31,403 nucleotides of DNA from Saccoglossus kowalevskii (Eukaryota; Hemichordata; Enteropneusta; Harrimaniidae). A model generated the notes under the pieces. The model worked only from the letters and a program-made list of their open reading frames with translations, made no database searches and was not told the DNA's origin. The stretch covers positions 909,288 to 940,690 of the forward strand of contig NW_003116451.1 of NCBI RefSeq assembly GCF_000003605.2. The letters are read 5' to 3'. The position numbers and the translations under genes were made by a program. Shown here in pieces: positions 18,141 to 27,752 of the stretch; within the stretch, counting starts at the first letter, position 1, and each line of letters begins with the position of its first letter.

Positions 18141-19285
18141 GGCGTCGAGTGTACGGCGGTCCCGAGTCATTCAATGTGCTCAATGGCGCGGCTGCGTTGA
18201 AACGATATTGTCATATGAATACTACTATCTGTCGCCGGGATCTGACACTGATCTGAAATTGTCCTAGAAACCTTGGCATCGTGTCACGTGATGTTAGTGA
18301 ACAATGTGTCGGTGTCGGTGTCGATATCTAGGTCACGGCACGACAATAAACAGAATGCACGTGACTTGATTTAAATAAATGCACGATCACCATTACCGTG
18401 CCCGATTACGTAGGGCGGCTACATGCTTATACATGTACTTTATACCTTGTCAATTGCCCCATCCCGGGGTCAATTACACCCCCACCTAAGGGGCGTAATG
18501 TGGACAGACATACTACTTGACCTCATAGTAATGATATTATGATTTTGGGATATCTGGTAAAACAGAATAAAACATATACAATCTTGTTATATTTTTAAAA
18601 TTAAACAGAGATGCAGGTTCCACGAGATTTACTCAACTTTTTACATGCTTTTTATAAACAACTCTAATAGAAGTAGAAACAACAATGAACTACACAAGTT
18701 CACGACATGGTATTATGACCCCAACCTTTATTGGTGCCCATTCACATCGTGGTTCAGTCACAAACCATGCAATGTCAACTAGAGTACATATAGTAACGGG
18801 TAATCAGATACAAGAAGATGCACTCTGGCCGGAGATACATTCCCGGGAGTTTGTGTCATCTCAATTTCTGCTCCAGCGTGTCACTTGTTATCCACTCACA
18901 TACTCGGATTTCAAACTTGAAAAAAAAAAAAAAAAACAGGAAGGAGCAAGCGATTTTTATCTCATCTCGTTTTATATTCAATGTGTGTCTTCCACAACAA
19001 AACGACAAAGTTTAGGTAAAAATTCATACCCATAAGCCCAAACAGATCTGCTTCCGAACATTGAATTTCACTGCTGTCACTCCAGACTTTTTCTATGTAT
19101 GTGGCATATTGCAAGTGCTAGTGCTGAAAGTGCATTTTTGCCACACAAGTCATAATCATGTTTGGGGCTACATGACAGGGCTGTGCGGCGGCCATCTCTC
19201 TATCAAATGGCAACCAGACTCTGTCGAACACAATGACCTTAACCAAGGTCGCATTCGTCAGTGAATGAATCTCGACCAGGGTAGG

Positions 19286-19350
19286 GGGAATTTGAATTTG
19301 GGTCTACCGACAATGAGTCTGATGCGACAACCACTATGCTACCTACGTCA
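19286..19350 (-). mobile_element. tRNA-derived SINE head or tRNA pseudogene
   Basis: On the minus strand GGTAGCATAGTGGTTGTCGC fits a pol III A box (TRGCNNAGYGG), and about 35 bases on AAATTCAAATTCC is a degenerate B box (GGTTCRANTCC). Between them CAGACTCATTGTCGG resembles an anticodon arm with CAT. The acceptor stem is not paired, so it is not a working tRNA. It is most likely a decayed SINE. Confidence 0.55.
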
Positions 19351-20089
19351 CAATTCTATAAACATTACCTGTCTATAGAGGGCGACAAACACCAACAAGT
19401 TTAGATTTGGGTCAAATCACAGCCACTAGTAACCGTAGTCAAATGAACAATTTTGTAACACAATAAGACAATACAATTTGCTTTTTTGAATCTTGAAGTT
19501 ATTTATTCTCACTTTTCCCTCATTGGCAGTATCGACAGTTCCCTGAAGCATGTCAAAGTTCTGGGAAGGCGTTGGATTAGAAAGCACTCGAGGAAAAATT
19601 CAACTCCGGCCCATGTACATCAGAGGGAACCTTCCTCCATACAGAGATTTTTGGCTCGCTCGTCACAAGTTTTGACATGGTTACCAGAAACTGAAGACGC
19701 TTCCAAAGAAGAAATTACGTAAACAAACACAAGCTTATTGTTCAGACAACGCATGCGCATATAAATTACTGTATCACTGCGATGTATTAGATGGTGAAGG
19801 AGCACGTATCGTGTTATAATGTAGGGTAGGATGCAAGATTTTCAATTAGAGGGACAGGAGGGCACCTGTACAATGACATCATTGTCGTATGGCATTGTTA
19901 GATATACGTGTACGAGTATTGACGTTCTTTAGCAGTACCTCCTCTATATCCGCCACTAAATTTAACAAATTGTCAGTACTTAAAAACAGTTCGTGAGGCG
20001 GAGCCGATACAACCTCAGGCTGACTCAAATGCCAAAATTTACCCATAATGCAATGCACTGTACTCTCGATTTACATAAGGAATTGTAGT

Positions 20090-20370
20090 TTCCAACCTAA
20101 TATTCTCGAAAATGACTGCTGCCACAGACTTGCATACGGTCTCTTGTTTCAATAATAAAAAATGTTATGGGAGTGTATAAATGGCGAAAGCAGAGTTACC
20201 GCGGAAATCGGATTACCGNNNNNNNNNNNNNNNNNNNNNNNNNNNNNNNNNNNNNNNNNNNNNNNNNNTCCCATAACATTTTATTTTATTGAAAAAACAA
20301 ACAAAAAATAAACAAGGTATTGTATGCAAGTCTAGTGCTGCCCAAACTCATTTTGTTATAATATTAAAAT
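20090..20370. repeat. Large imperfect inverted repeat surrounding the assembly gap
   Basis: The left arm (about 20119-20172: ACTTGCATAC ... CTTGTTT ... CAATAATAAAAAATG then TTATGGGA) is matched by the reverse complement of 20269-20344, the right arm being about 20 bases longer because of an A/C-rich insertion. Similarity continues weakly outward to AAAATGA on both sides. The 50-N gap starts 46 bases after the left arm and ends exactly at the right arm. Confidence 0.8.
20219..20268. other. Assembly gap of 50 Ns
   Basis: Exactly 50 unknown bases, probably a placeholder rather than a measured length. It lies in the loop of a large inverted repeat, downstream of the GPx gene on the minus strand. 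Confidence 0.99.
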
Positions 20371-20653
20371 GTTTCACCAGTGGCTTCTAAGGATGAAATA
20401 TTGTGTCACATCTTAAATTGTAGGGGTAAAGGGTGAACAAATACTTACGATGACAAAAATTTGATTATGATGATAATTTCTAATATTTGCTCACACAAAA
20501 TAATGTCATTTTATGTGTCACCATGAAACTGTAGAGCCTATCGCTGTTTTGCACTGTCGTAATTACGACTAACTTTCTCGGAATAAGGGTAGATTTTATG
20601 TACGTAAAATTAATTCTATGGTCGAATATACTGAGTTATATGCTGTTTTTTTT

Positions 20654-20659
20654 TTTAAT
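20654..20659 (-). terminator. Candidate GPx polyadenylation signal ATTAAA
   Basis: On the minus strand ATTAAA, followed by an A-rich run, lies about 235 bases after the GPx stop codon and beyond the SECIS. It is the most common natural variant of AATAAA. A canonical AATAAA also lies further on, at about 20290-20285 near the gap. Confidence 0.45.
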
Positions 20660-20785
20660 AAACGCTGTTTATGATATAGTCATTAACCTCTGTGTGAACA
20701 CAAACTACCAGCAACGCAAATATTGAATGATGTCACCGTATAGTCACGCCCCTAAACAAAAATCCTACATCCGACTCTGATATAT

Positions 20786-20840
20786 CCATCATCACTGTTT
20801 CGATTTGAGTTCTTGACAAAGTCAGAAAACATCATCACCC
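20786..20840 (-). promoter_or_regulatory. SECIS element in the GPx 3' UTR
   Basis: On the minus strand ATGA (20835-20832) and TGAT (20794-20791) form the two sides of the non-Watson-Crick quartet. Between them a helix of about 12 pairs with small bulges (TGTTTTCTGACTTTG against CAAATCGAAACAG) closes a 9-base loop, TCAAGAACT, carrying the required AA. It begins 58 bases after the stop codon, where eukaryotic SECIS elements are allowed, and would recruit the UGA-recoding machinery. Confidence 0.85.
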
Positions 20841-20892
20841 TCAGGCTGGCGTCAATATAGTACAATCACGTATCAACCACTGATGGCTAGCA

Positions 20893-21135
20893 TTATGTTC
20901 TATTCAGGAACCTGCTTCCGGGCTGTTCCAAATCTTCACGTCGCATGGAAAGTAAAAGTTCGATATCGGCCTGTAGTTCAGCCGGCTCGACTGCAGATTC
21001 GTAGCGCTTGTAAGGTATTCCTTTGTGATCGACGAGAAATTTGTTGAAATTCCAAGTTATGTCACCAACTGTAATTGGGCTCCAGTAGAAGAGTGACGGA
21101 TCACCGATTTCCCGTTTCACTGGAGGACAGTATTC
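20893..21135 (-). CDS. GPx exon 2 (C-terminal third)
   Basis: EYCPPVKREIGDPSLFYWSP, then ITVGDITWNFNKFLVDHKGI and on to FLNRT, stop TAA at 20895-20893. WNFNKFLV is the GPx signature containing the catalytic Trp and Asn. The acceptor is TTTTTGTAG. Confidence 0.94.
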   Translation of the reverse strand, partial: EYCPPVKREIGDPSLFYWSPITVGDITWNFNKFLVDHKGIPYKRYESAVEPAELQADIELLLSMRREDLEQPGSRFLNRT

Positions 21136-24100
21136 CTACAAAAACAAACTGAAGTCGTTTATAAACGATGTATTGAAATAAAAGACAAACAATGTGAATG
21201 TGGCACTCAGAGGCAAACATTAGACTACCGGTATGTTCAAATGACAACAATGTAACATTTCATGTTTTCATGTTTAACATAAATCAACCGAAGAAACATG
21301 TATAAACTGTGTTTCAAGTACTATGGTAAAATGATACAATAATGCAATTAACAATGTTTAAAAACAAGTCATATTCATATTAGCATTATTCAACATATAT
21401 TACACCGGGACAATGTTTCCAAGTGTTAGGTCGCATAACTGCATTAGCTTTTAAAACCCGTCAAAATGACGAACACGCGCTGCGCAACGACTGTTAAGCG
21501 CCTAACACAACGAAACAAACACAAAAACATCTATCATAAAATGACTGTACTCGAACCAAGACTCAGTACAATCACGAAGTGTCCAAACGGACGTGCTCAC
21601 CACACAATCAATCACAAAGCACACATTGGACGTACTCACCATGCAACCAATCACAAAGCACACATTGGGCGTGCTCACCACACAACCAATCACAAAGCAC
21701 ACATTGGATGTACTCACCACACAATCAATCACAAAGCACACATTGGGCGTGCTCACCACACAACCAATCACAAAGCACACATTGGACGTACTCATCACGT
21801 AACCAATCACAAAGCACACATTGGACGTACTCATCACGTAACCAATCACAAAGCACACAATGGATGTACTCATCATGTAACCAATCACAAAGCACACATT
21901 GGACGTACTCATCACGTAACCAATCACAAAGCACACATTGGACGTACTCATCACGTAACCAATCACAAAGCACACATTGGATGTACTCATCACGTAACCA
22001 ATCACAAAGCACACATTGGACGTACTCATCACGTAACCAATCACAAAGCACACATTGGACGTACTCTTCACGTAACCAATCACAAAGCACACATTGGACG
22101 TACTCATCACGTAACCAATCACAAAGCACACATTGGATGTACTCATCACGTAACCAATCACAAAGCACACATTGGACGTACTCATCACGTAACCAATCAC
22201 AAAGCACACATTGGACGTACTCATCACGTAACCAATCACAAAGCACACATTGGACGTACTCATCACGTAACCAATCACAAAGCACACATTGGATGTACTC
22301 ATCACGTAACCAATCACAAAGCACACATTGGATGTACTCATCACGTAACCAATCACAAAGCATACATTGGATTTACTCATCACGTAACCAATCACAAAGC
22401 ACACATTGGATGTACTCATCACGTAACCAATCACAAAGCACACATTGGACGTACTCATCACGTAACCAATCACAAAGCACACATTGGACGTACTTACCAC
22501 GCAGCCAATCACAAAGCACACATTGGACGTACTCACCACGCAACCAATCACAAAGCACACATTGGACGTACTCACCACGCAACCAATCACAAAGCACACA
22601 TTGGACGTACTCACCACGCAACCAATCACAAAGCACACATTGGACGTACTCAATACGCAACCAGTTGCACAATGCCACAGCGGACGTACTCATCACGTAA
22701 CCAACCACAAAGCACAAATTGGACGACGTCGTGCTCACCACACAACCAATCACAACGCACACATTGGATGTACCCACCACACAACCAATTACACGAGGCC
22801 ACAGGGGACGGTCGATTAAAAAAATCATTGTTTTTTATCTAGTCTCGGTATGAGCATAACTGTTCCGATAAATAAGCTCACGCTAGAACTGCCATTGCAA
22901 ACATTTGATTGTAACTAGATTGCAATAAATTAGCTTTACATACATACAAATACATGTCCGAACTTGTCTAAATATGTACATAATATATACTGATTTCAGT
23001 TATTTCTTTGTTGTGCTGTAGAGTGAGGGAAGTTTTTTTCAGTTCTCAAACGTGGAAATTTAGTTAGATAAACAATGAGCTGGAGAAATTGTAGCTTACA
23101 TACAATTATGAGGAACGAGCTAATTTTGTTTGTTGGGTTTGTAAACCTAGCATGTCAATATATTCTACCACGGATTGCGTCAGTCGAAAAGTGCTTAAGT
23201 GACGACATCGACGTAGTGGGTTCAAATAATGTCGTTCAAATAGATTTATTTGGTTGTAAAATCGCGAAATTGTGAAGTCATATAATACAAGTACATGTAT
23301 ATATCTCAAACACAGTATTGTTTGAGATATTCAACCGATGGTAATATATTTATAAAATGGCCGCCGTAACATGTTATTTCATAAAACAACTTTGTTTCTA
23401 TAATATTATTTCGCTAACTTGGTTCATGTTGTCGCTCTCATATTATCCGGATAGAAAGCACATATAACCGGACTGGCAATGTCTGGAATTCATTCTTGTT
23501 TCATCTAGAAAAATATATTTTTATTTATTTATTCATCATTGTCTTGGTGGAATAGGGTAATTTAAATTAATCCGTCGAGATATTTTTTCCCAAATGAACA
23601 AAACAAAAACAACAACTGTCTGATGAACTCTGAGTGACACCGTGACGATTATGAATATTAGAGCCATTAATACTATAAATTCAATCAAATTTAAACTATA
23701 CAAAACGTCAATATAATCGTGCAAAATAACCCATTAAAATGGTCACGTTCCGGCGCTTGAGAAAGCAATCATCTCTGCGTATCACATTCATTTCCGTCAA
23801 TGCACAGAAACACTAATTTAATTGGGCATTTAAACCATAATTACACATTTTGTACTGAATACTGAAAGTTGACATATGTGATTTTATTCTATTTTTTTCA
23901 AATTTCGAAAGCAATTTTTGTTTTAGTGATATCTGCTAAAATAGTTATAAGCAATTTTATTTGAAAAATGACACAAATCTGTACTAAACTAACCTGATTT
24001 CGCATCGAAAATTGTAATATAATGACTTTGAAAACACCTGGTAACCATCACCTGGTAACCATCACCTGGATCATTTACGTTTGCAGGTTCATAGTAATAC

Positions 24101-26931
24101 TTAATTAGTAGTAGGTTATTTGAATCAAATTCGAGAGGTGGGGGGGGGGGGGTAAATGACTCTGAAGCGGGTTGGACTACAGCGGTGAAATGACCCAAAG
24201 TATTCGGCTGATCTGCACTGGCTCGGAAGATGAATTCTGATTGGCTAAAAAAACAAAAAAACTTGTGGCGTTGAATGCACGTTCATTGTCAGTATTGTTA
24301 TGCAATTTCAAACTAGCTAATCATTTACAACCTTCCGAGCCAGTGCAGATTAGCCCAAAGTATTCTGGTTCAAGTTCTAATGAACAAATATACGGATATG
24401 TCACCCTTCACACATTTAAGCCTATAGTTTGGTCTATCCAAAGCAATTATATTAAATAATTAATACAGCCATGAAATAAAATACTGCATTATTCGGCAGT
24501 CATTTTTGGTATCACGTTTATAACATGACACTATAATATGTATAGTTCAATGTAGAAAACCCGGAACATTGGCTGTACCGAATTCGGAATTATGGAATAT
24601 TCAGACCACGACACAGGGTCATATAAAACAAATTATAAACACAAAACTTTTCAGAATAGTCAACGAAAAACAACCAAAGAGGTAAAAGTTCAATAATAAA
24701 TTGGACACGTACAGACAATTAAAATTCGTTTTATTGAGATTAAAATAAATACTCTAGCACAGTGTGACCGTGACATACACATATTTTTAGTTTCAAAAAG
24801 TATTTTGCTAATTTCTTTTTAAAATTATAAAATCTCTGGTAGGAATGATTATCCATGCCTGAAATATGATACACCGACTACTAAGCCCTTGTAACATTAA
24901 ATATCACATCACGGATATAACATTACGTCACATATAATTGATAACGATAGCGGCATTCACGTGACGTTAGAGATTTCGGCGCATGTCGAGATCCCCATAG
25001 CAGATGACTCCACGCATCTTGAAAACAATAATTTTTCATAACTTACAAATCATCAAATATTTCACTTTTTCTGTATGTCACTTCGAAAAAACTATGGTTT
25101 TATAAAATCAGCCACAATATCAGTTTAAAAATGATAACCTTTATTTTTTTTAGATAGCTTTCACTTCATTATCGTCAGTTCATGAACACAAATGAAATAC
25201 TAGCATAATTTTAATGCATGCATAGTCATTGTCTAAGTTCCCGACATTCACTGTATACGGGTCTCCCAATATACGAAAACATAACACTATTTTAATTAGT
25301 TTTAACAGAGGTACATTACTAGGGGTTTGCAACTCGCATAGTACTGTATGGTGACATCATGTCAAGATCCCATTGAATTCTCATCTCGTAGATAGCGAGA
25401 CTGAGGCTACGACCTTCTGACATGATATATATCAATGTTCAAGGTTTGTAATGAAAAAATAAAACTTTTCTTGCCACTATCATAGTGAAAAATGTAATAC
25501 ATCAAAAATGTACAGAAAATATAGTTCTCGTAATCCGTCATATCGTGGGCAGCTATTTTGATCCACCTGGACATCCCAGTATCCTAGTTACCTCGGGCAT
25601 GCGCATTCGCATTTTTCTGAGTTGGAATGCTTATGCGAGAGAGAGAGATTGTAACGGGATCTTGGTATCATGTCACCGTAGTTGCAAACCCCAAGTAATG
25701 TACCTCTGTTTTAATTATTATTGTTATGATTTATGTGCAATGAAGCACTGGGCCGACCGTACTTGTTTTCATATAATATTGACAGATTAATTAAATTATT
25801 TTGGGCAACCCGAAATCATAAAATGCGGAAACCAATTTCAAGTACGCATGATGTGTTCAGCCCACTAACATTTGTATGGGCAATTGACATTTTCCGTTCA
25901 CTGCGAGAATCACGCGTGAAATCGAAAGTAAAAACAGGACAAACACAGGTCATAGCGTCGTAGTGGCGTCAAACATCGCGTGTGATTAGACAAACGTGAA
26001 AGTATTTTGGGGATATTTCCATGCTTAATAATGTGCTGTAAACATTTGATGATAGGCAATTTTGATGAAGTAAATGTATTCGAAAGCAATATTCCCCCGT
26101 CGAAGATCGGCCGGTCGACGTAAGCTACGAAATAAAGAAAATCGAGTTTAAAATCAAATCGTTCGATTTTTGCGGCAGACATTCGACGCGCGTCTTTCAT
26201 GCAACTCGCGATATCTCGCAGTTGAACGGAAAACCACCTATTAGTAATGATATGTCGCGTTTCTTTTAATGGTTTTTCAGAGAAATACATTACACAGAAC
26301 ACAGATAAAAACATATGCCAGATGTTCGTGATGATCAAAGAATATCGTCAACGCACAGCAATATCAGTTAAATAAATTAATGTGTGTGTGCGTGCGTGAA
26401 GTGTGAGTGTAAAAATAAAACATATGACGATTTGCTTTTTTGAACTGTATGGAGAAAACACTTGAACATTCTCACCTTAAGATGGGTAAACAAGGGGTGT
26501 GCGTTTCTTCCATTCACCTCAACCTTGGCGTATATTTCAAAATTGGGTTCAAATCCTCCACCTGGGCGGACACATTTTAGGCCGGGTAATATTTCAGCGT
26601 TGGTGCCGGGTTCCTGTAGCTCAAACTGGTTGCATGGCAGGGCGATTAGATTGAAACCTTCGGTGTACTTGATAACGAGTGCTTTCATGCCGTAATACTG
26701 ATACGTAAACGCTCAGTATGTCGCAACGTTCACCACAAGCAAGACATCACCTGCCAGGGTGTTTAAACTGACGTTTTGTTTTTCATTGAGCGTCAATAAA
26801 GATATGTTCTTATCGTAGATCGATGCGGCGTCGTCGAGACATCTCCCTTGAAGGTGTCCAAACACAGCTTGCCCGATGAGGCCGCATACAGCGAGAAAGA
26901 GTAGAGCACTCCGTGCAATGTTTTCTCCCAT
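20893..26931 (-). CDS. Secreted selenocysteine glutathione peroxidase, complete, 2 exons, 232 residues
   Basis: The enzyme reduces peroxides at the expense of glutathione. The minus-strand join is 26931-26476 and 21135-20893, both junctions phase 0 (AAG|gtgaga and TTTGTAG|GAA). The start ATG has a good context (CAAGATGGGA). Residues 1-25 form a signal peptide (LLFLAVCGLIGQAVFG), pointing to the secreted GPx3-like group. In-frame TGA at 26715-26713 is codon 73 in VVNVATY-U-AFTYQYYG, the position of the catalytic selenocysteine. The rest of the tetrad is present: Gln102 (LPCNQF), Trp180 and Asn181 (TWNFNKF). Length is near the family norm. The usual UGLT is UAFT. The single 5.3-kb intron holds the 39-bp minisatellite and three MITEs. 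A reader that treats TGA as stop will split this gene in two. Confidence 0.94.
21465..21500. mobile_element. Solitary terminal repeat of a TTAA-type MITE
   Basis: CGCGCTGCGCAACGACTGTTAAGCGC is close to the right end of the element at 13687-13975 (CGCAGCGCGACGACTGCCGC). No partner end is seen nearby, so this is probably a remnant left next to the minisatellite. Confidence 0.45.
21590..22800. repeat. 39-bp minisatellite, about 31 units
   Basis: The core unit reads AACCAATCACAAAGCACACA then TTGGACGTACTCATCACGT. Central units are nearly identical, differing mainly by ACG or ATG in GGAYGTAC, a CpG/TpG alternation. The edges are more diverged. Because 39 is divisible by three and the unit lacks stops in several frames, long open frames appear on both strands with no coding meaning. 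Every unit carries AACCAATCA, an exact CCAAT-box (NF-Y) consensus, and an inverted ATTGG 16 bases on. Confidence 0.97.
23306..23335. repeat. Perfect 12-bp hairpin (ATATCTCAAACA arms, 6-base loop)
   Basis: ATATCTCAAACA, CAGTAT loop, then the exact complement. No flanking duplication is seen. It sits in the GPx intron. Confidence 0.7.
24036..24077. repeat. 14-bp tandem repeat CACCTGGTAACCAT
   Basis: Two exact units and the start of a third (CACCTGG) in the GPx intron. Probably replication slippage. Confidence 0.85.
24206..24355. mobile_element. Mutator-like MITE, 150 bp, with perfect 10-bp duplication CAAAGTATTC
   Basis: CAAAGTATTC stands at both 24196-24205 and 24356-24365. The left end GGCTGATCTGCACTGGCTCG (then GAAG) matches the complement of the right end with one difference, and ATTGGCTA/TAGCTAAT extends the pairing. 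A 9-11 bp duplication is characteristic of Mutator-type transposons. Confidence 0.88.
25306..25708. mobile_element. hAT-like MITE, 403 bp (CAGAGGTACATTACT ends)
   Basis: Left CAGAGGTACATTACTAGGGG and the complement of the right end (CAGAGGTACATTACTTGGGG) are followed by shared TTTGCAACT, GGTGACAT and CAAGATCCC. TTTTAA adjoins both ends. CAGAGGT-type termini are usual for hAT elements, although I see 6 rather than 8 duplicated bases. It lies in the GPx intron. Confidence 0.8.
26476..26931 (-). CDS. GPx exon 1, containing the UGA selenocysteine codon
   Basis: 152 codons from MGENIARSALLFLAVCGLIG to HPLFTHLK. TGA at 26715-26713 is read through: sequence before it (GDVLLVVNVATY) and after it (AFTYQYYGMKALVIKYTEGF, then NLIALPCNQFELQEPG) both belong to the GPx fold in one uninterrupted frame. 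Confidence 0.95.
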
Positions 26932-27507
26932 CTTGACGGTACTGACGGTGTGTGAAATGCGAGACGGGTAATTATAATGTAGTCATTTGCATGGCGGTTA
27001 TTCATGAATACGGCCGAGAGTAACCCAACGAGCATGCGCAGTCTAGTTAATGTCCTCCTGCCACGATATTACAACGTTGCTATAAATAAACACCCGGATA
27101 GTGTATTAGGTAAGATGCCGGACCCGAAGCGTACAGCTCAAACTGACACAAAATCAATGTATTGGACGAAAGAAAAAATATCACAAAAGAACCCTAGTCC
27201 TGGCTTAAGCAGCTTGAGAGTATTTGGTTTCTACAACCTCTACAGAATATTTAATATTGAAAATAATAATATTAAAAAAACAAAAAAACAATAGTGGTAC
27301 CAGACAGAGATCTTAACATCATAAACGATTTTTCAAAATTTATAGATTTTTTAACAAAACTCTACAAATACGTTTTTACATCAATCACCGACCATATCAT
27401 CCTATATTAAGAACTCCTAAGCTTAACTTCTCATTAGATGTGTTAGTACGTGACTCGGCATTGTGCGAGTCGCTGGTACATGTATCACCTATTCATCATA
27501 TCACTCA

Positions 27508-27547
27508 GGATCGGCATGGAAGGTACTAGTACCTTCCATGGGATCGG
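27508..27547. mobile_element. Micro-palindrome D (26 bp) with perfect 7-bp duplication GGATCGG
   Basis: The insert at 27515-27540 is a perfect palindrome with half-site CATGGAAGGTACT. GGATCGG is exactly repeated at 27508-27514 and 27541-27547. It has CA...TG termini like A-C but a different internal sequence. Confidence 0.85.
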
Positions 27548-27599
27548 TTAATTATTTCCCGGGGTAGACAAGACAGAGGGGGGTCAGTACTGCGAGTAC

Positions 27600-27752
27600 A
27601 GTGGCGGATCTAGGGGGGTCCTGGGGTCCGCCCCCCGTTGAAAAAAAGTAATACTATTCAATTTGTTTTTGTATAATATAAAAAAATCATTAACTTAGTC
27701 TGGCGATTTTAAAGTTTGGACCCCCATAACAAATCCTGTATCCGCACCTGGA
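27600..27752. mobile_element. hAT-like MITE (CAGTGGCGGATC ends)
   Basis: The left end CAGTGGCGGATCTAGG and right end CCTGTATCCGCACCTG form an imperfect inverted repeat, with GGGGTCC/GGACCCCC inside. CAGTGGCGGAT is a common hAT terminus. Flanking duplication is decayed (GAGTA versus GAGTG). Confidence 0.65.

Larger units (their letters stand above)
18141..20785. other. Intergenic DNA between the GGT 5' end and the GPx 3' UTR
   Basis: No protein-coding exon is recognised. The first few hundred bases must carry the GGT promoter, but no TATA or initiator stands out. The stretch holds a tRNA-like SINE fragment, GTCAATT...CCCC direct repeats near 18450-18475, a GACCTT/AAGGTC hairpin near 19234, an ACAATGA/TCATTGT dyad near 19870, and the gap with its flanking inverted repeats. 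Confidence 0.5.
21136..26475 (-). other. GPx intron 1 (5.3 kb)
   Basis: It is bounded by donor gtgaga and acceptor TTTTTGTAG. Contents from low to high coordinate: a lone MITE end (21465-21500), the 39-bp minisatellite, a hairpin (23306-23335), a 14-bp tandem repeat (24036-24077), a Mutator-like MITE (24206-24355) and a hAT-like MITE (25306-25708). No exon of another gene is recognised in it. Confidence 0.85.

Noticed and set aside
18685..19035. Plus-strand open frame of 116 codons downstream of no recognisable promoter.
   Set aside because: Composition is non-descript, it includes a poly-lysine stretch from an A run, and it lies in intergenic repeat-bearing DNA.
19286..19350. Functional tRNA gene.
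   Set aside because: The B box is degenerate and the acceptor and T stems do not pair, so only a SINE or pseudogene reading is supported.
19866..19882. ACAATGACATCATTGT dyad as a further micro-palindrome.
   Set aside because: Flanks (left CACCTGT, right CGTATGG) do not match.
21590..22800. Regular repeat array reminiscent of CRISPR.
   Set aside because: Units are directly adjacent with no unique spacers, and the genome is clearly animal.
21466..22842. Long open frames of 370-460 codons on both strands across the minisatellite, translating as repetitive NHKAHIG- or NQSQSTHW-type proteins.
   Set aside because: A 39-bp unit with no stops keeps several frames open at once. The predicted proteins are only the repeat in translation, no gene signals surround them, and they lie in an intron of the opposite-strand GPx gene.
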